64,000 nt of DNA from an uncultured Lachnospiraceae bacterium (GTDB lineage Bacteria; Bacillota; Clostridia; Lachnospirales; Lachnospiraceae): positions 43,842 to 107,841 of the forward strand of contig CANQYY010000009.1 in the NCBI GenBank assembly GCA_947628225.1, read 5' to 3'. Below, one piece after another: positions 45,851-53,644 of the stretch (its first letter is position 1; each line of letters begins with the position of its first letter). A model generated the notes under the pieces. It had not been told where the DNA came from, did not search any database, and was given only the letters and a program-made list of their open reading frames with translations. Both the position numbers and the translations under genes were made by a program.

Positions 45851-46332
45851 GTGAAGTAATACGAGTGGGGATGGCGGACTATAAGCTCTGCCGTTCCCCG
45901 CAGGAAATATCAACCCTTGGACTCGGCTCCTGTCTGGGGGTTGTCTTATATGACCGGGAATCCCAGATATGCGGATTGGCGCATGTTATGCTGCCGGACA
46001 GTAAAAGGGCGACTGTGTGTGATAACCGTTCCCGGTATGTAGATACCTGCCTGCAGGATATGTATGAGGAACTGCTTATCCATTCCGCTTCCCCGCGCAA
46101 TATCATTGCAAAGGTTGCCGGTGGCGCGAGGATGTTTTCCCATCATCTGGAAAGCGACATTTTAAATGTCGGGGAGCAGAATATTTTGGCGGCGAGAAAA
46201 AAATTGAAAGAGATGAATATTCCTATTCTTGCAGAGGATACAGGGGGAGAGAAAGGGCGCACGATTACTTTTTGCCCGCTGACAGGCGAACTCTATATCC
46301 AGATACTGGGAACCGGAAATCATATAATATGA
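45847..46332 (+). CDS. cheD: Chemoreceptor glutamine deamidase CheD
   Basis: Deamidates chemoreceptors and, with CheC, takes part in adaptation. Catalytic Cys in TLGLGSCLGVVLYD and His in LAHVMLPDS, plus KVAGGARMFSH and GRTITFCPLTGE. 161 aa. In Bacillus the order is cheW-cheC-cheD; cheC is missing between cheW and cheD here, so CheD may act alone or with a CheC encoded elsewhere. Confidence 0.94.
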   Translation: MSEVIRVGMADYKLCRSPQEISTLGLGSCLGVVLYDRESQICGLAHVMLPDSKRATVCDNRSRYVDTCLQDMYEELLIHSASPRNIIAKVAGGARMFSHHLESDILNVGEQNILAARKKLKEMNIPILAEDTGGEKGRTITFCPLTGELYIQILGTGNHII

Positions 46333-46344
46333 GGTGCGATTACA

Positions 46345-46704
46345 ATGAAATACCGATTTATTCCTTCTTTTATCATGCTCTTAGCCGGGCTTGTCTGCTG
46401 TATATTGAGCGTTGTGCAGGGCTGGCCGGTAAAAATGAGCCTTGTGGCGCTGATTCTTGTTTTGCTTGTTTTTTATATTATCGGGCAGATTGCCGCCCAG
46501 ATAATCGGAAAGGTACAGGCGGAGCATGTGGCTATGGTAGAGGCGGAGAGAAGGCGTCTGGAGGAAGAGGAGAAAAGAGCGGAGGAAGAGCGGAAAAGGC
46601 AGGAAGAGGAAAGAGAACAACAGGAGATGGAAAAGAAAAGAGAAGAAAGGGCTGCCCGGGAGGAAACTCCTGCCGAGGAAAAAAGAGAGGCGCAGGACGA
46701 ATAA
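46345..46704 (+). CDS. Small membrane protein with charged C-terminal helix, unknown function
   Basis: No family recognised. 119 residues: two membrane helices (FIPSFIMLLAGLVCCILSVV and MSLVALILVLLVFYIIGQIA), then a long, uninterrupted, highly charged helix of Glu, Arg, Lys and Gln that is probably a coiled coil, ending in an acidic tail. GAGGTG lies upstream of the ATG. It lies between cheD and sigD and is spaced like an operon member, so a motility-linked role is likely but unproven. A longer frame at 46272-46709 in another register overlaps it and looks like a shadow. Confidence 0.7.
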   Translation: MKYRFIPSFIMLLAGLVCCILSVVQGWPVKMSLVALILVLLVFYIIGQIAAQIIGKVQAEHVAMVEAERRRLEEEEKRAEEERKRQEEEREQQEMEKKREERAAREETPAEEKREAQDE

Positions 46705-46737
46705 TGTAATAAAAAATAGCACAGAAAGGACTAGCCA

Positions 46738-47502
46738 ATGAAAGAAGCGGAGAGAAAAAAATTATGGGACAGCTATATGAAAACGAAGTCCCCTCAGCTA
46801 CGGGAACAGTTAATATTGGAATACGCCGGCGTCGTTAATCTGGTGGCAGGGCGTCTTAGTATGTATCTGGGCTATACAGTCGAATATGATGATTTAGTGG
46901 GCTACGGCATTTTTGGCCTGATAGATGCCATAGATAAATTTGACACGCAAAAAAATGTAAAATTTGAAACCTACGCCAGTCTTCGGATTCGCGGCGCCAT
47001 TCTTGACCAGATACGAAAGATGGACTGGGTTCCCCGGACTCTGCGGCAGAAGCAGAAGAAAATGGAAGCGGCGGTCGCCAGGCTGGAAGCGGAGTATGGA
47101 AGACCGGCTACGCCGGATGAGATAGCCGGGGCGCTTGGAATCACAAGAGAGGAATACGAGGATTGGAAAACCGAGGCGGAGTTTACCAATCTGGTTTCCT
47201 TAGATGATTATTTGGAACAGGGGAATGAAGGGAAAATGGAGCCCTTTGGCGCAAAATTCCAGCAGCCGGAAACCGCGGTGCAGAAAGAGGAATTAAAGCA
47301 GATGCTGGTGGAGGCGCTTAAAACATTGACTGAAAACGAGCAGAAGGTCATTACCTTTTATTATTATGAGGAGCTTACCCTGAAAGAAATCAGTCAGATA
47401 CTCAGTGTTTCAGAATCCAGGGTTTCCCAGCTTCATACGAAGGCCCTGCAGAAAATCAAGACGAGGCTGGGCGATTCTGTTGATTTGCTGAACCTGTTTT
47501 GA
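46738..47502 (+). CDS. sigD: Flagellar sigma factor sigma-28 (SigD/FliA)
   Basis: RNA polymerase sigma factor for late flagellar, chemoreceptor and autolysin genes. Region 2 (YTVEYDDLVGYGIFGLIDAI, KFETYASLRIRGAILDQIRK), the FliA/WhiG-specific MDWVPRTLRQK, and region 4 (LTLKEISQILSVSESRVSQL) are diagnostic. 254 aa. AAAGGA precedes the ATG. As in Bacillus, it is near the 3' end of the operon, where its level depends on transcription reaching the end. A site fitting its consensus is seen at 24327. Confidence 0.95.
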   Translation: MKEAERKKLWDSYMKTKSPQLREQLILEYAGVVNLVAGRLSMYLGYTVEYDDLVGYGIFGLIDAIDKFDTQKNVKFETYASLRIRGAILDQIRKMDWVPRTLRQKQKKMEAAVARLEAEYGRPATPDEIAGALGITREEYEDWKTEAEFTNLVSLDDYLEQGNEGKMEPFGAKFQQPETAVQKEELKQMLVEALKTLTENEQKVITFYYYEELTLKEISQILSVSESRVSQLHTKALQKIKTRLGDSVDLLNLF

Positions 47503-47528
47503 CTGAGTGAATATATTAGGAGGCGGCT

Positions 47529-49127
47529 ATGGCAAAAAACGGCTACTTTCAATTAGTGGAAAAGGATGAGAAGGTATGGTTGCAGGTATATTCGCCGGAG
47601 CCAGGAGGAGAGGAAGTTGCTTCTTCCGAGGTAATAGATTATCTGGAATTAATTTCCTTTCCGGATATCGATATTGTTTCTTTAGATAATTATATAAAGG
47701 CGGGAGAATTTGAATCCCCTTTTTTGTTGAGAGAAGAACCGATAATACCGGAAAATGAGAGATGCGTTGTGACAATCCCGGAGAAGGCGGAGCGGGCGCT
47801 GGCGCGGTTTTATCCACCCTCAACGAACGGCGCGCTCCTGACAGAGGATGAGATTGTCAGCGACTTAAAACTGGCAGGGATCCGCCATGGAATCAAGCGG
47901 AAAGCCATTGAGCATTTTCTGGCTCACCATGAATACTGCAAGGACTACATTATTGCCGAGGCGACGCTTCCGGTGGAGGGGCATAGCGCCTCGATTGAAT
48001 ATTTCTTTGATGTGAATGTCACGGCGAAGCCAAAATTAAATGAGGACGGCAGTGTGGATTTTCATCAATTGGGAAATATTAAGCTGGTGGAGAGCGGTGA
48101 CAAACTGGCAACCCTGACCCCTGCAGACCGGGGGAAACAGGGAATTTCCGTAACCGGCAATCCGCTTCTGCCAAAGAAAGTAAAAAACCGGCGTTTGCGC
48201 TTCGGAAGAAATATCCGTATTTCCAAAGACAAATGCAATATCTATTCCAAGGTATCCGGCCATGTATCGCTGGTGGATGATATGGTAATGGTTTCTGATG
48301 TCTATCAGGTACCGGCAAATGTGGATTCCTCTACCGGCGATATCGATTTTAACGGGACGGTACAGGTAATGGGGAATGTGAATACCGGTTATACTATTAA
48401 GGCAGAGGGAGATATTATTGTCAACGGCGTGGTAGAAGGGGCGGTATTAATTTCCGGGGGAAATATTGTATTAAAGCGCGGTATGCAGGGAATGGACCGG
48501 GGAGAACTCAGGGCTGCCGGTAATATTACGGCGAAATTCCTGGAAAACTGCAAAGTGAAGTGCGGCGGCAGCTTAAAAGCAGATGCCGTTCTGCACAGCG
48601 ATGTGGAATGCGGGGAAAAAATTGAGGTGCTCGGGAAAAAGGGCTTGATAAACGGCGGCAGCATTATGACCTATGCCGATATCCACGCCACCTCCTTTGG
48701 CTCCACGATGGGGTCGGCTACCAGAGTGGAAATAATTTCGGACAAGGAATTATTAAAACATGCCAATACTCTGGCGGAAAAGATAGAGGAAATAGAAGAA
48801 AGCCTGAAAAAGATGGAAAAGGCAGCAGAGGAAATGAAAAAGCAGGTCCAGTCCGGTCAGGGGATTTTACCGGAGCAGCTTCAGTATATCAAAAAGGCGG
48901 GCGCCAGTAAGCCGGTGCTGATAAAAGAATGGCAGGAGATGAAATACGAGCGGGAAAGTATTTTATCACAGGTTGAGAGAAACAAATACGCCTGTATCCG
49001 GGTGGAGGATACGTTATATTCCGGTGTAAAACTTATCATTAAAGATGTGATGAAAATACAGCATGAAAAATTATCTCATTGCCGGATTGTAAGAGATGGC
49101 GCAGACCTCCGTGTACGCGGACTATAA
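47529..49127 (+). CDS. fapA: FapA/DUF342-family flagellar assembly protein A
   Basis: FapA (DUF342) protein often encoded in clostridial fla operons; its biochemical role is unclear. The N-terminal part is a FapA domain, the centre is a parallel-beta-helix (GNVNTGYTIKAEGDIIVNG, GGNIVLKRGMQGMDRGEL, AAGNITAKFLENCKVKCGG) and the C-terminal part (about 405-500) is coiled coil. 532 aa is typical. AGGAGG precedes the ATG. Directly behind sigD. Confidence 0.88.
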   Translation: MAKNGYFQLVEKDEKVWLQVYSPEPGGEEVASSEVIDYLELISFPDIDIVSLDNYIKAGEFESPFLLREEPIIPENERCVVTIPEKAERALARFYPPSTNGALLTEDEIVSDLKLAGIRHGIKRKAIEHFLAHHEYCKDYIIAEATLPVEGHSASIEYFFDVNVTAKPKLNEDGSVDFHQLGNIKLVESGDKLATLTPADRGKQGISVTGNPLLPKKVKNRRLRFGRNIRISKDKCNIYSKVSGHVSLVDDMVMVSDVYQVPANVDSSTGDIDFNGTVQVMGNVNTGYTIKAEGDIIVNGVVEGAVLISGGNIVLKRGMQGMDRGELRAAGNITAKFLENCKVKCGGSLKADAVLHSDVECGEKIEVLGKKGLINGGSIMTYADIHATSFGSTMGSATRVEIISDKELLKHANTLAEKIEEIEESLKKMEKAAEEMKKQVQSGQGILPEQLQYIKKAGASKPVLIKEWQEMKYERESILSQVERNKYACIRVEDTLYSGVKLIIKDVMKIQHEKLSHCRIVRDGADLRVRGL

Positions 49128-49143
49128 ATAAGGAGTGATTTAT

Positions 49144-49452
49144 ATGGCATTAGGTCCAATGGATGCAATAACAATGCTGCCGAGAACAGTAGAGGCGGCG
49201 GAGATGCAGGGAAAGGAAATGAATCAGACCCAGCATGCTGCCGACCAGACTGCAGTCCAGTTTCAGCAAAGGACAGAGCAGGAAGCAAGGCAGACGGTGG
49301 AATCCCAGAAAAGCGAAACAGAGGAGTATGATTTGGACGGCTCCCCGGGAGGCGGAGGAGCCGGCGCCGGAAAAAAGAAAAAACAAAAAAAGGGACAAAA
49401 GGAGGCTCCCACAGCTCCCCGTTCCAACAGCAGTTTTGATATTATGGTGTAA
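49144..49452 (+). CDS. Small hydrophilic protein of the fla/che operon, unknown function
   Basis: No family recognised. 102 residues: a start MALGPMDAITMLPRTVEAAE that resembles short clostridial flagellar-operon proteins, a Gln/Glu-rich middle likely helical, a Gly-rich turn, and a Lys-rich patch (KKKKQKKGQKE), with a tail ending SSFDIMV. No membrane helix or signal peptide. I use the ATG at 49144 with AGGAGTGA upstream; an in-frame GTG lies at 49135 inside that site. It lies between FapA and the SwrB-like gene. Confidence 0.68.
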   Translation: MALGPMDAITMLPRTVEAAEMQGKEMNQTQHAADQTAVQFQQRTEQEARQTVESQKSETEEYDLDGSPGGGGAGAGKKKKQKKGQKEAPTAPRSNSSFDIMV

Positions 49453-49464
49453 AGGCGGACGATT

Positions 49465-50133
49465 ATGACAGCAGTAGAAATTATTATTTTAATAGCCGGT
49501 TTCCTGTGTGTTTGCATCAGCTTTTTTGTGGCGGGGAAACAAGGCGGCGAAGAAGAGGAAAAAACGGAAAAAGACGGCATTTCCTCTGATGTGTGGACCG
49601 AGAAGGATGAACGCATTATCCGGGAGCGGGTAAGCGAAATATTAGAAGACAGGCAGACAGAATTAGTAGAGGAAACAGAGAATAGCCTGAACCGGATCTG
49701 CAACGAGAAAATTATGGCGATTGACGAATTTTCCAGACAGCTCATGGAAAAGATTGACAATAATCATCAGGAAGTTGTTTTTATGTATAATATGTTAAAC
49801 GCAAAGGAAAAAGATCTAAAGGATATTATGCAAAAACCGCTTCCGGTAACCGAACCGGAGAAGGCTCCGTTAAAAGAGTCTGAGTCGGGGGAGAAGCCAA
49901 AAAAGAAAGAAGCGCCGGTACAGAACCGGGAAAAGAAAAAGGCGGTAACGCCGGAGCCTTCCTTTTCAGAGGAGAGGAAAACCTCTCAGGCTAATGTGCC
50001 GGGCAATGTAAATCTCCAGATACAAAAAATGTACAAAGAAGGGAAATCCATACTGGAAATATCAAAGGCTCTGGATATTGGACAGGGCGAAGTAAAGCTG
50101 GTGATTGCCCTGTATGGAGGAAAGGTAAGATGA
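49465..50133 (+). CDS. SwrB-like (DUF6115) motility membrane protein
   Basis: One N-terminal membrane helix (VEIIILIAGFLCVCISFFVA), a central coiled coil (about 45-115), a low-complexity Lys/Pro/Glu linker and a C-terminal helix-turn-helix-like segment (IQKMYKEGKSILEISKALDI, GQGEVKLVIAL). This architecture, and the position between sigD and rpsB, match Bacillus SwrB (YlxL), which promotes completion of the hook-basal body. Sequence similarity is weak outside the C-terminal segment, so the name is an inference. 222 aa, longer than SwrB. Overlaps the next gene by ATGA. Confidence 0.6.
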   Translation: MTAVEIIILIAGFLCVCISFFVAGKQGGEEEEKTEKDGISSDVWTEKDERIIRERVSEILEDRQTELVEETENSLNRICNEKIMAIDEFSRQLMEKIDNNHQEVVFMYNMLNAKEKDLKDIMQKPLPVTEPEKAPLKESESGEKPKKKEAPVQNREKKKAVTPEPSFSEERKTSQANVPGNVNLQIQKMYKEGKSILEISKALDIGQGEVKLVIALYGGKVR

Positions 50134-50717
50134 AGGTAAAGTATTTTTTGCGGGGGCTTGGAACAGGAATTATCCTGACCGCCCTTGTTTTATGTATCAG
50201 CTACCGTTCAGAAAATAAAGACAGCAGCGTGGTAGAGCAGGCGAAGGAACTTGGGATGGTTTTCCCGGCGGGGACAAAAGAGCCGCCGGATATGACTGCC
50301 ATGCCGGAAAAAACAGCGCCGGTCCCGTCGCAGAAATCGGCAAGCGGAGTCGGGATTACGGGAGAAGAGCCTGTCCGGGAGCCATCAGCAAAACCTGTTA
50401 ATTCTCCTAAGGTAAGACCGACAGAAAAGCCGACGGTCACAGCAACCCCAAAGCCGACAGTGGCAGCAACCCAAAAACCGGCAGTCACGGCTTCTCCGGC
50501 TGCCCTAAAGGGGAAAAAATTTACTGTCCGGGGCGGGCTTTTATCCAGCTCCGTGGCACGGGAGATGAAACAGGCAGGAATTATTAAAGATGCCGACGCC
50601 TTCGATGAATATTTAGAGAAAAACGGTTATGGCAGACAGGTGCGCGCCGGTACTTATCAGATACCAAAGGGGGCGTCTTTTAAAAAAATTGCCCAGATAA
50701 TTACGAGGCAGGATTAA
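50130..50717 (+). CDS. Membrane-anchored protein with orphan MltG/YceG-type N-terminal (LysM-like) domain
   Basis: One N-terminal membrane helix (GLGTGIILTALVLCI), a Pro/Thr/Lys-rich spacer with repeated KPTVTAT, KPTVAAT, KPAVTAS units (about 100-125), and a C-terminal 65-residue domain (FTVRGGLLSSSVAREMKQAG, AFDEYLEKNGY, RAGTYQIPKGASFKKIAQII) like the LysM-like region of MltG endolytic transglycosylases. The catalytic domain of MltG is absent, so it is not expected to cut peptidoglycan; wall binding is inferred. 195 aa. Overlaps the SwrB-like gene by 4 bases and closes the operon before the rpsB promoter. Confidence 0.65.
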   Translation: MKVKYFLRGLGTGIILTALVLCISYRSENKDSSVVEQAKELGMVFPAGTKEPPDMTAMPEKTAPVPSQKSASGVGITGEEPVREPSAKPVNSPKVRPTEKPTVTATPKPTVAATQKPAVTASPAALKGKKFTVRGGLLSSSVAREMKQAGIIKDADAFDEYLEKNGYGRQVRAGTYQIPKGASFKKIAQIITRQD

Positions 50718-50723
50718 AAAAGC

Positions 50724-50752
50724 TTGCATTATACAGAGTATTGTGATAAAAT
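50724..50752 (+). promoter_or_regulatory. Predicted promoter of rpsB-tsf
   Basis: TTGCAT (50724-50729), 17 bases, TAAAAT (50747-50752) with an upstream TG (extended -10 TGATAAAAT). It lies right after the end of the motility operon and leaves a leader of about 135 bases before rpsB. Confidence 0.6.
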
Positions 50753-50759
50753 AAGTCGG

Positions 50760-50893
50760 ATTGAAAAAATCACATCAGCGGATTTTTGTTATGGTGCCCG
50801 GAAGCCGTCGATCCCGGATTAACCGATGATTGGCAAGGGTGTAACAAAAAAAAGAAGCGGATGGAAGAAAAAACCAAATGGAGGTATGAAATA
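50760..50893 (+). other. Long 5' leader of rpsB
   Basis: About 135 untranslated bases precede rpsB. A short A/T stem (AAAAATC with GATTTTT, about 50765-50789) can be drawn, and a C/G-rich stretch follows. Leaders of ribosomal protein operons often bind the encoded protein; I do not recognise a specific known motif, so autoregulation by S2 is only a possibility. Confidence 0.3.
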
Positions 50894-51670
50894 ATGAGTG
50901 TTATTTCAATGAAACAGTTACTGGAGGCAGGCGTTCATTTTGGACACCAGACAAGAAGATGGAACCCTAAGATGGCGGAGTACATCTACACCGAGAGAAA
51001 TGGTATTTATATCATTGATTTACAGAAATCGGTAGGAAAAGTAGATGAGGCCTACAATGTGATTAAGGATATTGCCGCAGAGGGCGGTAAGATTCTTTTT
51101 GTGGGAACAAAGAAGCAGGCGCAGGATTCCATTAAATCAGAAGCTGAGCGCTGCGGCATGTATTATGTAAACGAGAGATGGCTCGGCGGTATGCTGACAA
51201 ACTTTAAGACCATTCAGGATCGGATCAAAAGACTGAAGGCCATTGAGAAAATGTCTGAGGATGGAACATTTGATGTTCTTCCGAAAAAAGAAGTCATCAA
51301 CCTGAAGAAAGAATGGGCAAAATTAGAGAAGAATCTGGGCGGAATCAAAGAAATGAAAAGAATTCCGGATGCCATTTTCGTTGTTGACCCGAAAAAGGAA
51401 AGAATTTGCATTCAGGAGGCGCATATCCTTGGCATTCCTCTGATTGGCATCGTAGATACTAACTGCGATCCGGAAGAGTTAGACTATGTAATTCCCGGAA
51501 ATGATGATGCAATTCGCGCCGTGAAACTTATTGTTTCAAAGATGGCAGATGCTGTTATTGAAGCAAATCAGGGCGAATCCATGGCAGAAGCTCCGGCTGA
51601 AGAGGCAGAGGAAGCAGAAGCAGTAGAAGAAGCAGAAGAAACCGAAGAGGCCGTAGCAGAGGAAGAATAA
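50894..51670 (+). CDS. rpsB: 30S ribosomal protein S2
   Basis: Small-subunit ribosomal protein. [52 protein letters not shown] and [11 protein letters not shown] are hallmark blocks. The last 30 residues are an unusual Glu/Ala-rich acidic tail. The ATG at 50894 has GGAGGT 8 bases upstream; the open frame extends back to 50786 but that part is leader. 258 aa. tsf follows after 29 bases, the classical rpsB-tsf pair. Confidence 0.97.
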   Translation: MSVISMKQLLEAGVHFGHQTRRWNPKMAEYIYTERNGIYIIDLQKSVGKVDEAYNVIKDIAAEGGKILFVGTKKQAQDSIKSEAERCGMYYVNERWLGGMLTNFKTIQDRIKRLKAIEKMSEDGTFDVLPKKEVINLKKEWAKLEKNLGGIKEMKRIPDAIFVVDPKKERICIQEAHILGIPLIGIVDTNCDPEELDYVIPGNDDAIRAVKLIVSKMADAVIEANQGESMAEAPAEEAEEAEAVEEAEETEEAVAEEE

Positions 51671-51699
51671 AAGAGCTAGAGAAAGGTAGGATTTTTAAC

Positions 51700-52632
51700 A
51701 TGGCTATTTCAGCATCAATGGTAAAAGAATTAAGAGATATGACAGGCGCCGGAATGATGGATTGTAAGAAAGCGCTTACAAACACCGACGGCGATATGGA
51801 TAAAGCAGTGGAATGGCTTCGTGAGAATGGTCTTGCGAAGGCAGAGAAAAAGGCAGGCCGCATTGCCGCAGAGGGTATGGTAGCTGTCAATGTGAGCGGG
51901 GATGGAAAAACAGCCTCTATCGTAGAAGTAAATTCCGAAACAGACTTTGTGGCAAAAAATGAAATTTTCCAGAGCATGGTAAATTCCGTAGCAGAGCAGG
52001 CGGCAAAAACATCTGCCGCAGATTTAGATGCGTTTATGACAGAGCCCTGGATTGAGGATTCTTCCGTAACGGTAGAGGAAAACCTGAAAAACATGATTGC
52101 CAAAATCGGGGAAAACATGAATATCCGCCGTTTTGAAAAGATGGAGCAGCCAAACGGATTGATTGTTTCTTATATCCACGCGGGCGGTAAGATTGGCGTT
52201 CTGGTATCGGCAGAGGCAGGCGACGCATCCGAACAGGTTAAAGAGTGTCTGAAGGACGTAGCTATGCAGGTAGCTGCCATGAATCCGAAGTATCTTTCCT
52301 CCGACGACGTATCAGAGGAATACAAGGAGAAGGAGAAGGAAGTTCTCTTAGCTCAGGCAAAGAATGACCCTGCCAATGCAAATAAGCCGGATAACATTAT
52401 CGAGAAGATGATTATAGGCCGCCTTAATAAAGAACTCAAGGAAGTGTGTCTGACCGAGCAGCTCTATGTAAAAGCTGAGAACAAGGAAACCGTTGCCAAA
52501 TATGTGGATTCCGTTGCCAAGGCAGCAGGAACCAGCATTAAGCTGACCGGATTTGTCCGCTTTGAAACCGGCGAGGGACTTGAGAAGAAGGAAGAAGATT
52601 TTGCAGCTGAGGTTGCAGCACAGATGAAATAG
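51700..52632 (+). CDS. tsf: Translation elongation factor Ts
   Basis: Nucleotide exchange factor for EF-Tu. N-terminal UBA-like part with VKELRDMTGAGMMDCKKAL, then KAEKKAGRIAAEGMVAV, VEVNSETDFVAKNE, and the two dimerisation subdomains. 310 aa. Cotranscribed with rpsB. The stop codon lies inside the first copy of a 16-17 bp direct repeat that bounds a palindromic element. pyrH and frr, which commonly follow tsf, are not here. Confidence 0.97.
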   Translation: MAISASMVKELRDMTGAGMMDCKKALTNTDGDMDKAVEWLRENGLAKAEKKAGRIAAEGMVAVNVSGDGKTASIVEVNSETDFVAKNEIFQSMVNSVAEQAAKTSAADLDAFMTEPWIEDSSVTVEENLKNMIAKIGENMNIRRFEKMEQPNGLIVSYIHAGGKIGVLVSAEAGDASEQVKECLKDVAMQVAAMNPKYLSSDDVSEEYKEKEKEVLLAQAKNDPANANKPDNIIEKMIIGRLNKELKEVCLTEQLYVKAENKETVAKYVDSVAKAAGTSIKLTGFVRFETGEGLEKKEEDFAAEVAAQMK

Positions 52633-52721
52633 GTTCAGCGCAGCTGAACCATTGCAAGTTTGCCAAAGGCAAACTTGTGGGATGCGGAGAAAGCATCCGC
52701 ATAATAGATGAATAGGTTCAG
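52622..52721. repeat. Palindromic repeat element flanked by direct repeats at the 3' end of tsf
   Basis: AGATGAAATAGGTTCAG (52622-52638) recurs as AGATGAATAGGTTCAG (52706-52721), differing by one A. Between them lie consecutive hairpins: GGTTCAG/CTGAACC (52632-52638 with 52644-52650), CAAGTTTGCC/GGCAAACTTG (52655-52664 with 52668-52677), and GGATGC/GCATCC (52680-52685 with 52693-52698, or alternatively TGCGGA/TCCGCA). The arrangement looks like a short palindromic insertion with duplication of its target, or a REP-like cluster. The first repeat copy contains the tsf stop codon. Confidence 0.7.
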
Positions 52722-52740
52722 TTGCTAATAAAGAACTCTT

Positions 52741-52781
52741 AAAACCGCTGGGAACAAATATGTTCCCGGCGGTTTTTGCGG
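52741..52781 (+). terminator. Strong terminator of rpsB-tsf
   Basis: AAAACCGCTGGGAAC (52741-52755) pairs with GTTCCCGGCGGTTTT (52762-52776) across a 6-base loop, with one G-T wobble, and runs into T residues. It lies about 110 bases after tsf, beyond the palindromic element. Confidence 0.9.
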
Positions 52782-52850
52782 TTTAGGGGGTAACCTAACT
52801 CAAGGTATTGGCTTTTTTATCTGCATGTTGTGTTTTCTAAGCAAGGAACA

Positions 52851-52878
52851 TTGACATTTCCATACAGGATGATATACT
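52851..52878 (+). promoter_or_regulatory. Predicted promoter of the LytTR/GHKL two-component operon
   Basis: A perfect -35 TTGACA (52851-52856), 16 bases, TATACT (52873-52878), 41 bases before the response regulator start. Confidence 0.65.
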
Positions 52879-52918
52879 CTAAAAAAAATGCAACAAAATT
52901 ACAGGTGGTGAATTCATT

Positions 52919-53644
52919 ATGTTAAGAGTGGCGATTTGTGAGAATGAAAAAGTTTTTGGTGAGAGGTTAAAGAAAATTATTTCATTATATTTTCAAAAAA
53001 AGGCAATACCGTTTGGAATAGATATATATCTTTCGGGGGCAGAGTTTGTAAATCTGGATATAGAGATGGCAAAATACAAAATTGTATTTTTGGATATTAA
53101 TATGGAACGAATGAATGGCATAGAAACAGCTATGCGTATAAGAGAGATAAGCAGAGATACATTTCTTGTGTTCGTTACCGCATACATCGATTATACCTTA
53201 GAAGGGTACAAGGTGGATGCAATACGTTATATTTTAAAAAATGTTGGAAATTTGGAGGAAACGGTTTTTGAAAGTTTAGATGCGATATGTGAAAAGATGA
53301 AATATAAATCTTATATAAAAGAGTTCATATTTAAGGATTGTGTTAGAAAAATTTCTCTGGAGCATATTGTTTATATCGAGAGTAATCTGCATGAGTTAAC
53401 CTTTCATGTGTTAGAGAATGAATTTGTTACATATTTTATGAGAAATACGTTGAGTCGAGTGGAAGAGGAGTTAGTAAAAGAATTGTTTATTCGTATACAC
53501 CAAAGTTATTTAGTAAATATGAAATTTATTAAAAAGATAAAACCCGGAGTTGCTGTTCTAATTAATGGAACAGAATTGGCAATTGCCAAATCAAGATATA
53601 AATATGTTAAAGAAAGGTTTACTTATTTTCAAGGAGAATTGTAA
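52919..53644 (+). CDS. LytTR-family response regulator (AgrA/VirR type)
   Basis: Two-component response regulator that binds DNA through a LytTR domain. Receiver domain 1-120 with acidic residues in AICENE and the phosphoacceptor Asp59 (IVFLDINMERMNGIE); LytTR domain about 140-235 (KISLEHIVYIESNLHELTF, FIRIHQSYLVNMKFIKKI). 241 aa. Codons are A/T-ending and the DNA is visibly richer in A+T than the fla operon, pointing to horizontal origin. Its stop overlaps the kinase ATG by one base. Three AAGGTC repeats before the downstream lipoprotein/ABC operon are a candidate target. Confidence 0.9.
   Translation: MLRVAICENEKVFGERLKKIISLYFQKKAIPFGIDIYLSGAEFVNLDIEMAKYKIVFLDINMERMNGIETAMRIREISRDTFLVFVTAYIDYTLEGYKVDAIRYILKNVGNLEETVFESLDAICEKMKYKSYIKEFIFKDCVRKISLEHIVYIESNLHELTFHVLENEFVTYFMRNTLSRVEEELVKELFIRIHQSYLVNMKFIKKIKPGVAVLINGTELAIAKSRYKYVKERFTYFQGEL

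Noticed and set aside
46272..46709. 145-codon + strand frame overlapping cheD and the small membrane protein
   Set aside because: It runs in another register over both genes, has no ribosome site, and its Gly/Arg-rich end is typical of a shadow of a Glu/Lys/Arg-coding repeat. The 46345 frame has GAGGTG and clear membrane helices.
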